NCBI RefSeq assembly: GCF_021545845.1
Contig: NZ_CP088923.1
Location: 1,612,001-1,676,000 of the forward strand
DNA length: 64,000 nt
Direction: 5' to 3'
DNA from: Rhodanobacter thiooxydans
Lineage (GTDB): Bacteria; Pseudomonadota; Gammaproteobacteria; Xanthomonadales; Rhodanobacteraceae
Shown here: piece by piece, positions 54,881 through 63,034 of the stretch
Position numbering within the stretch: the stretch's first letter is position 1
Layout of the letters: each line of letters opens with the position of its first letter
Program-made: the position numbers and the translations under genes
The notes under the pieces: model-generated
Told to the model about the DNA's origin: nothing
Databases searched by the model: none
What the model saw: only the letters and a program-made list of their open reading frames with translations

Positions 54881-56923
54881 TCACTCCAGGCGTTGCGGCT
54901 GCTGCAGGAAATTGCCCTGCACGAAATCCACGCCGCAGGCGAACAGCAGCGAGGTGCTGGTGGCGTCCTCGACCCATTCGGCGATGGTCAGGCGCTTCAG
55001 CTCGTGGGCCTGCTGGCAGATCTCGGTCACCTTCTTCTGGCTTTCCGGGTGCTGCGGCAGGTCAGCCATGTAGCTGCGGTCGATCTTCAGGTAGTCCGCG
55101 TCGATGTGGTTGAGCAACTGGAACGAGTTCAGGCCCGAGCCGAACTGCTCCAGCGCGAAGCGGCCGCCCACTTTCTTCCAGCCGTTGACGAACTCCTGGG
55201 CCGGGCGCAGCAAGGTCATCACCTTGCTCTCGGTCATCTCCAGCACCAGTTGGCCGCGCTTCAACCCGGCCCGCTTGAGCCGATCGCCCAGCCACGCCAG
55301 CAACTTGTCGTCCTGTAGCGAGGCGGCGGTGAGCTTGATGAAGAACGTGGTCTGCTGGCCCAGGCCCTCGCGCGCCTGCAGTGCCCTGATGGCCTGGTCG
55401 AGCACCCAGCGGTCGATCGCGCCGGTAAGCCCGTGCTTCTCGGCGATCGGCATGAAGAAGCCGGGCAGCACCTCGCCCTGCGGGCCGTTCATGCGCAGCA
55501 GGATCTCCGAATAGTCACCCTCGGCGTCTTGCAGGCTGATGGTCTGCTGATGATAGAGCACCAGGCCTTCCCCGGTGAGCGCCTTGCGCAGCAGTTCCAG
55601 CCAGTAGCGCTCGCGTTCCTCGTCGGCCTTTTCGCGCGCGGCCGGGTCATGCAGCTCCACCTGGCTGCCGCCCAGGCTCTGCGCGGTGCGCAGGGCCTGG
55701 CTGGCCTGGTTGAGCAGCAGTTCGGCGTTGGCGTTCTTTTCGCCCAGCAGGCTGCCGCCGATGCTGGCGGTGACCGTGATCGAGCGCGAGCCGGCGTCGA
55801 AAATCTCGTTGCTGACGCTGTGTTGCAGCCTGGCGATCCACTCCTTGATCGCCTCGTCCGGACGCGCATCGAGCACCACGCCCAGGGTGTGCTCGGCGAG
55901 CATGCCGGCGACATCATCGGCGCCGAGCAGCATGCGGATGCGGTCGGCGAAGCCGGCCAGCAACTCGTCGGCCTTGCCCAGGCCGATGCCGCCCACCAGC
56001 GAGGCCCAGTTGTCCGGCTCGACCAGCAGCAGCGACTGGCCCTTCTTGCCCTTCGCCGCGGCGGTCACGGCATCATCGATGGATTCCAGCATGCGGGCGC
56101 GATTGAACAGGCCGGTGACCGGGTCGCGCTGCAGCTGCTCCAGCACCGTCTGGTCGACCAGTTGCCGGCGGAACACGATCTGCAGGCAGGACTCGCCCTC
56201 GAAGGTGGCCGGCGCGAACTCCACCGTGGCGTCGAACTGGCTGCCGTCGGCGCGGCGCGCATGCAGGGTGAGCTGGGATGGTGTCTTCTCCTGCCGCGCG
56301 TGTCCGCGCAGCAGGGTCTTGAACTCGTCGGCATGGGTCGAGTCGATCATGTCCAGCACCGGCAAGCCGAGCAGGTCGTCGAAGCTGTCGTAGCCGAAGG
56401 TTTCCAGGTAGGCCTGGTTGGCGCGCACGTGCATGCCCTCGTGCACGTAGGCGATCGCGTCGGTGGAGGAGTCGAGCAGCGCGTCGCAGCGCCGCTCCGA
56501 TTCGCGCAGGGCGGTTTCCAGGCGGCGGACCTGGCGGCGCGTCTGCAGCGAGTCGAACTCGCGCTGCAGCACCGCGATCAGCTGCTTCGGCTGGCTGCGC
56601 GAGGCGACGCCGCGGGCACCGTGCACGAACAGATCCGCCACGATCTGGTTGTCGATCGTGTTGACCAGTCCCAACAGCGAATAATCGCGGCCGTAGGCAT
56701 CGAGCACCTTGACCGCCTCTTCCAGGGTGATGCCGGTGATCGCCGGGTCGAACATCACCACGTCCGGTTCCAGCTCGTTCACCGCGGCCTGCATCTGCTC
56801 GACGTTGGTGGCGCGGGCTGGCCGCACGGCAATGCCGGTGTTGCGCAGCAGGCTGATGATCTGCTCGGCCTCCTCCAGCGAGCTTTCGACGAAGAGGATC
56901 TTGATGACGAAATCTTTTTTCAT
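54881..56923 (-). CDS. fimX: FimX-type c-di-GMP receptor (REC-PAS-degenerate GGDEF-EAL)
   Basis: A 680-residue protein. Domains in order: a degenerate receiver (residues about 1-130, VVMFDPAITGITLEEAV), a PAS domain (DAIAYVHEGMHVRANQAYLE), a GGDEF domain whose signature is replaced by AEHTLGVVLD, and an EAL domain with EILLRM in place of EAL. In the EAL domain the metal ligand Asn is Lys (FFIKLTA) and the DDFG loop is EQFG, so phosphodiesterase activity is not expected. This is the pattern of FimX of Pseudomonas and Xanthomonas, which binds c-di-GMP and controls type IV pilus assembly with PilZ and PilB. Confidence 0.87.
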   Translation of the reverse strand: MKKDFVIKILFVESSLEEAEQIISLLRNTGIAVRPARATNVEQMQAAVNELEPDVVMFDPAITGITLEEAVKVLDAYGRDYSLLGLVNTIDNQIVADLFVHGARGVASRSQPKQLIAVLQREFDSLQTRRQVRRLETALRESERRCDALLDSSTDAIAYVHEGMHVRANQAYLETFGYDSFDDLLGLPVLDMIDSTHADEFKTLLRGHARQEKTPSQLTLHARRADGSQFDATVEFAPATFEGESCLQIVFRRQLVDQTVLEQLQRDPVTGLFNRARMLESIDDAVTAAAKGKKGQSLLLVEPDNWASLVGGIGLGKADELLAGFADRIRMLLGADDVAGMLAEHTLGVVLDARPDEAIKEWIARLQHSVSNEIFDAGSRSITVTASIGGSLLGEKNANAELLLNQASQALRTAQSLGGSQVELHDPAAREKADEERERYWLELLRKALTGEGLVLYHQQTISLQDAEGDYSEILLRMNGPQGEVLPGFFMPIAEKHGLTGAIDRWVLDQAIRALQAREGLGQQTTFFIKLTAASLQDDKLLAWLGDRLKRAGLKRGQLVLEMTESKVMTLLRPAQEFVNGWKKVGGRFALEQFGSGLNSFQLLNHIDADYLKIDRSYMADLPQHPESQKKVTEICQQAHELKRLTIAEWVEDATSTSLLFACGVDFVQGNFLQQPQRLE

Positions 56924-57056
56924 GGGGCGTGACGCTGTCCGTTGTTCATCGCGGGCGGTGCTGGACGGTCGGCGCATTTGGCCGCAGTGACCGTTTGTAA
57001 CGGATTCCGCCAGCAGCCGCCAGCGGGAAAATCATGCGACGGGCGCCACTGCCGCT

Positions 57057-58073
57057 TTACAGCGGCCGTTTGGAGGCGTCGCCGCCCACCTCGCGCACCA
57101 GTCGGGGCACCAGGTAGCCCGGCAGGCGGGCGCGCAGCGCTTCCACCAGGACCAGGGCGCGGTGGTCGTCGACCTCGAAGTGCGCGGCGCCCTGTACGCG
57201 GTCGAGCTGGTGCAGGTAGTACGGCAGCACGCCAGCGGCGAACAGCCGCTCGGACAGCTCGGCCAGCGCGTTGGCGTCGTCGTTGACCCCGCGCAGCAGC
57301 ACCGACTGGTTCAGCACGGTGGCGCCGGCCGCGCGCAGCCGGGCGCAGGCGGCGTCGACGCTGGCGTCCAGTTCGTTGGCATGGTTCGCGTGCAGCACCA
57401 CCACCTTCTGCAGCGGCAGCGCGCCCAGCCAGCCGGTGAAGGCGTCATCGATGCGCTCCGGCAGCACCACCGGCAGGCGGCTGTGGATGCGCAGGCGGAT
57501 GACCTGCGGCAATTCGGCCAGGCCGCGGCCCAGTTCCTCCAGTTTGGTGGTGGCCAGCGCCAGCGGGTCTCCGCCGGACAGGATCAGCTCGCTAATCGAG
57601 GGGTCCTGGCGCAGATGCTCCAGCGCCTGCTTCCACTGGCCGGCGGCGGCCATCTCCTCGCCATACGGGAAGTGACGGCGGAAGCAGTAGCGACAGTTGA
57701 TCGCGCAGCTGCCGCTGGCGATCAGCAGGGCGCGCCCGTGGTACTTGTGCAGCACGCCGCGCGCCTCACGCGCTGCCATGTCGCCGACCGCATCGGTAAC
57801 GAAGCCGGGCACCTCGTCCAGCTCGACCAGTTGCGGCAACACCTGCAGCAGCAGCGGATCGCGCGGATCGCCGTGGCGCATGCGAGCCACGAAGCCGCGC
57901 GGCACGCGCAGCTGGAAACCGGCGTCCGCCGGCGGCAGCTGGCCGGCGAGATGCTGCAGCCCGAGCAGGTCCAGCAGTTCGCCAGCATCGGTGACAGCCT
58001 CGCGCCACAGCTGGCGCCAGTCGGCGGCCGGGGCGTCCGGCGTAATGCGTGCGGCAGGGCTTGCGGTTATCAT
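57057..58073 (-). CDS. epmB: EF-P beta-lysylation protein EpmB
   Basis: EpmB is a radical-SAM lysine 2,3-aminomutase that makes (R)-beta-lysine for attachment to EF-P. The 338-residue protein has the cluster motif SGSCAINCRYCFRRHFPYG (CxxxCxxC), SELILSGGDPLALATTKLEE and LRIHSRLPVVLPERIDDAF. ATG at 58073 is chosen over an upstream-extended frame. It is divergent from efp, its target, with a 117-bp spacer. EpmA was not seen in the window. Confidence 0.94.
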   Translation of the reverse strand: MITASPAARITPDAPAADWRQLWREAVTDAGELLDLLGLQHLAGQLPPADAGFQLRVPRGFVARMRHGDPRDPLLLQVLPQLVELDEVPGFVTDAVGDMAAREARGVLHKYHGRALLIASGSCAINCRYCFRRHFPYGEEMAAAGQWKQALEHLRQDPSISELILSGGDPLALATTKLEELGRGLAELPQVIRLRIHSRLPVVLPERIDDAFTGWLGALPLQKVVVLHANHANELDASVDAACARLRAAGATVLNQSVLLRGVNDDANALAELSERLFAAGVLPYYLHQLDRVQGAAHFEVDDHRALVLVEALRARLPGYLVPRLVREVGGDASKRPL

Positions 58074-58136
58074 GTGTGGCCTTGTCTGGGCCGGCCGGCC
58101 CGTCAAACCATCTATTTTAGCCGCCGGCAGCGGCGC

Positions 58137-58157
58137 AAGGGCCCGTTTCGGGCCCTT
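58137..58157 (+). promoter_or_regulatory. Perfect hairpin in the efp leader
   Basis: AAGGGCCCG (58137-58145) and CGGGCCCTT (58149-58157) form a 9-bp stem with loop TTT, 33 bp upstream of the efp ATG. There is no T tract on either side, so it is not an ordinary terminator. Confidence 0.5.
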
Positions 58158-58190
58158 GAACATTGAAATTCATATATCGGAGCGCACTGC

Positions 58191-58757
58191 ATGGCCACCG
58201 CCGGTCTCAACGACGTCAAGAAGGGTATGAAGATCCTTCACAACAACGATCCGTGGATCATCACCGAAGCCGAGTTCATCAAGCCCGGCAAGGGACAGGC
58301 GTTCACCCGCATCTTCATCCGCAACCTGAAGACGGGGCGCACCACCGAGCAGACGATGAAGTCCAGCGATTCGTTCGAGGTGGCGGACATCACCGACACC
58401 GACATGCAGTACCTGTACTCCGACGGCGAGTTCTGGCACTTCATGCACCAGGAATCGTTCGAGCAGCACCAGGCCGGCAAGACCGGCGTCGGCGACACGG
58501 CGAAGTGGCTGAAGGGCGAGGAAGAGTGCGTGGTCACGCTGTTCAACGGCGAGATCATCGCGGTGCAGCCGCCGAACTTCGTCGAGCTGAAGATCACCGA
58601 GACCGATCCCGGCGTGCGCGGCGACACCTCCGGCGGCGGCGGCAAACCGGCCACGCTGGAAACCGGCGCGGTGGTGCGCGTGCCGCTGTTCGTGGGCACC
58701 GACGAGGTGATCAAGGTCGACACCCGCACCGGCGAGTACGTCAGCCGCGTCAAGTGA
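58191..58757 (+). CDS. efp: Elongation factor P
   Basis: EF-P rescues ribosomes stalled at polyproline. The 188-residue protein has the modification loop [15 protein letters not shown] with the lysine that receives beta-lysine (about Lys34), and the C-terminal domain [19 protein letters not shown]. The lysine loop fits the EpmA/EpmB pathway rather than the rhamnosylated-arginine one, in agreement with the divergent epmB gene. Confidence 0.97.
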   Translation: MATAGLNDVKKGMKILHNNDPWIITEAEFIKPGKGQAFTRIFIRNLKTGRTTEQTMKSSDSFEVADITDTDMQYLYSDGEFWHFMHQESFEQHQAGKTGVGDTAKWLKGEEECVVTLFNGEIIAVQPPNFVELKITETDPGVRGDTSGGGGKPATLETGAVVRVPLFVGTDEVIKVDTRTGEYVSRVK

Positions 58758-58766
58758 CGAACCGGC

Positions 58767-58789
58767 GCGCGGGCTGTGCCCGCGCCTTT
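58767..58789 (+). terminator. Probable terminator after efp
   Basis: GCGCGGGC (58767-58774) and GCCCGCGC (58778-58785) form an 8-bp stem with loop TGT, followed by CTTTG. The T tract is short. Confidence 0.5.
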
Positions 58790-58797
58790 GCCGGTTC

Positions 58798-58905
58798 GTC
58801 ATCCCGGCGAAGGCCGGGATCCAGTGAAGTACTCGTGCGCAGCACGCCAAACCCTTCACCCGGCTGCACGAGAGCCCTGGACTCCGGCCTATCGCCGGAA
58901 TGACG
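58798..58905. repeat. Family D inverted repeat after efp
   Basis: GTCATCCCGGCGAAGGCCGG and GATCCAGT on the left, CTGGACTCCGGC with GCCGGAATGACG on the right. It is the same class as 52548-52654 and lies between efp and the mtaD gene. Confidence 0.8.
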
Positions 58906-58989
58906 ATGCCGAGACATGACGATTCTGGGGCGGACGCCGCAAGGTGCGCCGCCCCGTCTCGTATTTATCCCTTGCACAGTGAGTGAGCG

Positions 58990-60321
58990 ATGAGCCAGAT
59001 GCCTCCGCAGCCCGTCGACCTGATGATCGAAGCGCGCTGGGTCGTCCCGATCGAACCGCATGGCGTGGTGCTCGACAACCACGCCGTCGCCGTCGACGGC
59101 GGCCGCATCGTGGCCGTGCTCCCCATGGCCGAGGCGCATGCCGCCTACGCGCCGCGCGAGCGTGTTTCGCTTTCCGAACACGCGTTGATTCCCGGTCTGG
59201 TCAACAGCCACACGCACAATCCGATGACCCTGCTGCGCGGCCTTGCCGACGACCTGCCGCTGATGGTGTGGCTGCAGCAGCACATCTGGCCGGCCGAGGC
59301 GAAGGTACTGGGGCCGGAGTTCGTGCGCGACGGCGTGGAACTGGCGGTGGCCGAGATGCTGCGCGGCGGCACCACCTGTGCCAACGAGAACTACTTCTTC
59401 CCCGACGTGATCGGCGCCACTTACCGCAAGCTGGGTTTCCGCGCGGTGGTCGGCCTGCCGGTGATCGAATTCCCCACCGCCTGGGCGAAAAGCCAGGACG
59501 AGTACTTCGAACGTGCCGGCGAGGTGTACGACAGCTTCCGCGGTGACCACCTGATCAGCACCGCGTTCGCGCCGCATGCGCCGTATACGGTGTCGGACGA
59601 GAGCTTCGAGCGCATCCGCGTGTTGTCCGACCAGCTCGACATCCCGGTGCACCTGCACACGCACGAGACTGCGCACGAGGTCGAGGACGAGAAGGCCAGG
59701 AGCGGGCTGCGCCCGTTCCAGCGGCTGCAGAAGCTGGGCCTGGTCAACGACCGCCTGATCGCGGTGCACATGACCCAGCTGACCGACGGCGAGATCGCCG
59801 CCTGCGCCGCCGCCGGCGTGTCGGTGGTGCATTGCCCGGAGTCCAATCTCAAGCTCGCCTCCGGCTTCTGCCCGGCGGAAAAACTGCGCGTCGCCGGGGT
59901 CAACCTGGCGCTTGGCACCGATGGCTGCGCCTCCAACAACGACCTGGACATGTTCGGTGAGATGCGTACCGCCGCGCTGCTGGCCAAGGCGGTGGCCGGC
60001 GACGCCGCGGCGTTCGATGCGGCGTTCGCGCTACGTGCGGCCACGCTCAACGGCGCGAAGGCGGTCGGACTGGAGGCGAAGATCGGCTCGATCGAAGTCG
60101 GCAAGCAGGCCGACTTCGCCGCCGTGCGATTGAGCGACCTGGAAACCCAGCCGCTGTTCCACGTCGTCTCGCAGCTGGTCTATGCCACCGGCCGCCATCA
60201 GGTCAGCGACGTGTGGATTGCCGGCAAGCGCAAGCTGGCCACGCGCGAACTGGTCGGCATGGATACCGTCGCGATCCTGGAGCGCACGCGCGCCTGGCGC
60301 GAGCGTATCGCCTCGGCCTGA
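58990..60321 (+). CDS. mtaD: 5-methylthioadenosine/S-adenosylhomocysteine deaminase (TRZ/ATZ family)
   Basis: A 443-residue amidohydrolase. The metal ligands are in LIPGLVNSHTHNPMTLLRG, the HLHTHETAHE motif, IAVHMTQLTDGE and LGTDGCASNNDLDMFGEMR, the hallmark of the MtaD/SAH deaminase group. Such enzymes deaminate 5'-methylthioadenosine and S-adenosylhomocysteine in a salvage route. Related TRZ/ATZ hydrolases act on other aminopyrimidines or triazines, so the substrate is probable, not certain. yciI follows 14 bp later. Confidence 0.9.
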   Translation: MSQMPPQPVDLMIEARWVVPIEPHGVVLDNHAVAVDGGRIVAVLPMAEAHAAYAPRERVSLSEHALIPGLVNSHTHNPMTLLRGLADDLPLMVWLQQHIWPAEAKVLGPEFVRDGVELAVAEMLRGGTTCANENYFFPDVIGATYRKLGFRAVVGLPVIEFPTAWAKSQDEYFERAGEVYDSFRGDHLISTAFAPHAPYTVSDESFERIRVLSDQLDIPVHLHTHETAHEVEDEKARSGLRPFQRLQKLGLVNDRLIAVHMTQLTDGEIAACAAAGVSVVHCPESNLKLASGFCPAEKLRVAGVNLALGTDGCASNNDLDMFGEMRTAALLAKAVAGDAAAFDAAFALRAATLNGAKAVGLEAKIGSIEVGKQADFAAVRLSDLETQPLFHVVSQLVYATGRHQVSDVWIAGKRKLATRELVGMDTVAILERTRAWRERIASA

Positions 60322-60335
60322 AGCGGAGTCCCTCG

Positions 60336-60590
60336 ATGAACCGTTACCTGGTCCTGCTGATCCGCCGGCCGCAGCTCGATCCCGCCGCGGTACCGCTGCA
60401 TCTGGCCTTCCTGCAGGGCTTGCGCAAGGAGGGCCGGGTCGAGCTGTCCGGCGGCTTCAGCGACAAGTCCGGCGGTGCCTACCTGCTGCGTGCGGCCGAC
60501 CTGGCCGAGGCGACCGCACTGGTGCACCGCGATCCGGCCCACGTCAGTGGCGGTTGGGACATCACGGTGTACGAGTGGCAGGCGGTTTGA
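60336..60590 (+). CDS. YciI family protein
   Basis: An 84-residue protein of the YCII fold (dimeric alpha/beta barrel). The conserved His is in PLHLAFLQGLRKEG and the Asp in LVHRDPAHVSGGWD, with GGFSDKSGGAYLL between. Members include muconolactone-like and dehydrochlorinase enzymes, but most are of unknown function. It is probably cotranscribed with the deaminase gene upstream. Confidence 0.87.
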   Translation: MNRYLVLLIRRPQLDPAAVPLHLAFLQGLRKEGRVELSGGFSDKSGGAYLLRAADLAEATALVHRDPAHVSGGWDITVYEWQAV

Positions 60591-60668
60591 TCTGAGCGGG
60601 AGAATCAACAGGGAGTCATCCATGGCCGCACTTTCCAATAGACTCATGGGCTCACCGTGGACTCGAAC

Positions 60669-61397
60669 ATGACCACCGCCAACGTCAACCCCGCCGAGAT
60701 CGCCCGCTTCGACAGCCTGGCGGCACGCTGGTGGGATCCCGATGGCGAGTCGCGCCCGCTGCACGACCTCAACCCGGTGCGCGCGGCCTACGCCGCCGCC
60801 CGCGTCGACCTGTGCGGGGCGAAGGTCGCCGACGTCGGTTGCGGCGGCGGCCTGCTCAGCGAGGCGCTGGCGCGCGCCGGCGCGAAGGTCACCGGCATCG
60901 ACCTGGGCGGGAAGGTGATCGAGGTCGCGAAGCTGCACCTGCATGAATCCGGCCTCGCCGTCGATTATCGCGTGCAGTCCTCGACCGAACTGGCGGCGGC
61001 CGAGCCGGCGAGCTTCGACGCGGTGTGCTGCATGGAACTGGTCGAGCACGTACCCGACCCACAGGCATTGGTCAACGACCTGGCTGCGCTGCTGAAGCCA
61101 GGCGGGCGGCTGTTCATGTCCACGCTCAACCGCACGCCGGCCGCGTTCGGCGCGGCGATCGTGGGCGCGGAATACGTGATGCGCCTGCTGCCGCGCGGCA
61201 CCCACCACTACGCGCAGTTCCTCAAGCCGTCCGAGCTGGGCCGCCTGCTGCGCCACGCCGGGCTGGAGCTGGAGGATGTCTCCGGGCTGGCCTACAACCC
61301 GCTCAGCCGCAAGGCCTGGCTGAGTTCGATCACCGCGGTCAACTACGTGCTCAGCGCACGTCCCACGGGGACTTCCTACGGTCGCAAACCGGCATGA
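60669..61397 (+). CDS. ubiG: 3-demethylubiquinone 3-O-methyltransferase
   Basis: UbiG performs both O-methylations in ubiquinone synthesis. The 242-residue protein has RFDSLAARWWDPDGESRPLH, the SAM motif VADVGCGGGLLSEALAR, CCMELVEHVPDPQALV and LFMSTLNRTPAAFG, all characteristic. ATG at 60669 is chosen; a GTG at 60657 would add four codons. The stop overlaps the next gene (ATGA). Confidence 0.95.
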   Translation: MTTANVNPAEIARFDSLAARWWDPDGESRPLHDLNPVRAAYAAARVDLCGAKVADVGCGGGLLSEALARAGAKVTGIDLGGKVIEVAKLHLHESGLAVDYRVQSSTELAAAEPASFDAVCCMELVEHVPDPQALVNDLAALLKPGGRLFMSTLNRTPAAFGAAIVGAEYVMRLLPRGTHHYAQFLKPSELGRLLRHAGLELEDVSGLAYNPLSRKAWLSSITAVNYVLSARPTGTSYGRKPA

Positions 61398-62074
61398 AGC
61401 CCTTGCCCGAGAACATCCAGGGCGTGCTGTTCGACCTGGACGGCACCTTGCTCGACAGCGCTCCCGACCTCTATGCCGCGCTGCTGGCGCAGTGCGCGGA
61501 AGAGAACGTGGCGCCGCCGCCGTATGCAGCGGTGCGCGAGGTGGTGTCGCGCGGTGCGCGCGCTGTGCTGCGCACCGCGTTCGCCGCGTGTGGCGAGCCG
61601 GCGCTGGAGGCGCTGGTGCCGCGCTATCTGCAGTTGTACCAGGACGTGATGGCGCAGCAGACGCGTGCGTTCGACGGCATCGACGAGCTGCTGGCGCGGA
61701 TCGAGGCGCACGGCCTGCGCTGGGGCATCGTCACCAACAAGGCGGGTTTCCTCACCGACGAGCTGGTGGCCCGCATCGGCTGGGCGGGGCGCGCCGGTGC
61801 GGTGGTCTCGGGTGACACCCTGGCAGTAAAGAAGCCGGACCCGGCGCCGGTGCTGCTGGCCTGCGAGCGTGCCGGCGTGGCGCCCGCGCAAAGCCTGTTC
61901 GTCGGCGACGACCGTCGCGACGTACAGGCCGGCGCGGCGGCCGGCCTGTACACGGTGGCGGTGAGCTGGGGCTATCTCGACGGCGGCGATCCCCACGACT
62001 GGGGCGCCGATGCCGTGCTGGACCACCCGGCCGGGCTGGTCGAGCTGCTGAAACTGCAACCGGTAGTCGCATGA
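61394..62074 (+). CDS. gph: HAD phosphatase, phosphoglycolate phosphatase or MupP
   Basis: A 226-residue HAD hydrolase. The nucleophile motif is VLFDLDGTLLDSAPDL, motif II is GIVTNKAGF, and motifs III/IV are VKKPDPAPVLLACE and LFVGDDRRDVQAG. It overlaps ubiG (ATGA). In Pseudomonas the gene in this position is mupP, the N-acetylmuramate 6-phosphate phosphatase of cell-wall recycling, closely related to gph. The sequence alone does not decide between them. The stop overlaps the next gene (ATGA). Confidence 0.87.
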   Translation: MKPLPENIQGVLFDLDGTLLDSAPDLYAALLAQCAEENVAPPPYAAVREVVSRGARAVLRTAFAACGEPALEALVPRYLQLYQDVMAQQTRAFDGIDELLARIEAHGLRWGIVTNKAGFLTDELVARIGWAGRAGAVVSGDTLAVKKPDPAPVLLACERAGVAPAQSLFVGDDRRDVQAGAAAGLYTVAVSWGYLDGGDPHDWGADAVLDHPAGLVELLKLQPVVA

Positions 62075-62925
62075 TCGAACTGGTCGAACAGAACGCGGTA
62101 CTGCAGGGCTTCATCGACAAGTGGCTGGCGGTGCAGCCGCAGCAGCGCGTGGCGCTGGCCTTCGTCGATGGCCGGCATTATCCCGGCCACGTTGCATTGG
62201 CCGCGCTGGAGCAGGAACTGCTCGGCGCCGCCTACGGCATCCGCGAACCGCTGGTGGCCACCGCCAAGCTCAACTGGTGGGCCGAGGAACTGGCCGGCGC
62301 GCCAGCCAGCGGCGGGCGTCACCCGCTGAGCCAGGTGCTGTTCGACGACGAGCGCGCGCATGCCATCGCCAGCGAGCTCTGGCTGGCGCCGGTGCTGGCC
62401 GCGATGGCACAGCTGGAACAGGGCACCGCCGCCGACTTCCCCGCACAGATCGAAGCCGCGCTGCCGCTGCACGGTGCGCTGGCCGCGCTGGAAACCGCCT
62501 GGTGGTACGGTGCCGAGGCGTCGCCGGCGCAGGCGTCGCGGGTGGCCGTGCTGAATCATCTGCTGCATGCGCTGGTGCGGCTGCAGCAGGATGTCGAGCG
62601 CGACCGCCTGCCGCTGCCGATGGCGTGCCTGGCGCGACATGGCCTGAGCCGCGCGCAGTTGCGTACGGCCGGCGCGGCGCGGCAGCAGGCGGTCAGGGCG
62701 CAATTGGGCGACCTGCTGGCCAGCTGGCAGGAGTCGTCCACGCTGGCCGGGCCGCTCAGCGTGTTTCGCGCGCTGGAATCGCGTCATGCCAGCAGTCTGG
62801 CGCGGCGGGCGGCGCGTGCCGGCGACGCGCTGGCAGTACTGCAGGCCGGCCAGTCGCGCACCGTGCTGACCACCGCGCTGCAGGCCTGGCAGGCGGCGCG
62901 CGCATGGCGCCGGTACGTGGCGTAA
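62071..62925 (+). CDS. Squalene/phytoene synthase-like protein
   Basis: A 284-residue all-helical protein. VATAKLNWWAEELAG corresponds to the RL.WWR region of the squalene/phytoene synthase family, and LNHLLHALVRLQQDVERDRL to the later conserved helix. The two aspartate-rich motifs of true synthases (DxxxD) are not evident; DVERDRLPLP may be a remnant of the second. Similar degenerate members are known, such as human NDUFAF6. The gene overlaps the phosphatase gene by 4 bp. No carotenoid or hopanoid genes are nearby. Confidence 0.75.
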   Translation: MIELVEQNAVLQGFIDKWLAVQPQQRVALAFVDGRHYPGHVALAALEQELLGAAYGIREPLVATAKLNWWAEELAGAPASGGRHPLSQVLFDDERAHAIASELWLAPVLAAMAQLEQGTAADFPAQIEAALPLHGALAALETAWWYGAEASPAQASRVAVLNHLLHALVRLQQDVERDRLPLPMACLARHGLSRAQLRTAGAARQQAVRAQLGDLLASWQESSTLAGPLSVFRALESRHASSLARRAARAGDALAVLQAGQSRTVLTTALQAWQAARAWRRYVA

Positions 62926-63034
62926 AACGGCCACGGACGCAGCGTTTCCACCACGCCACTATTGCGCGGCCGCCTGCCTGCCCCAAGATTGTCTGCTTCA
63001 CGGCGCCCGCTCGCCGATGCCAGGATTCCCCATC

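Noticed and set aside
62926..63034. A Zur operator before folE2
   Set aside because: folE2 is often zinc-regulated, but no palindromic AT-rich Zur-like site was found in this GC-rich spacer.
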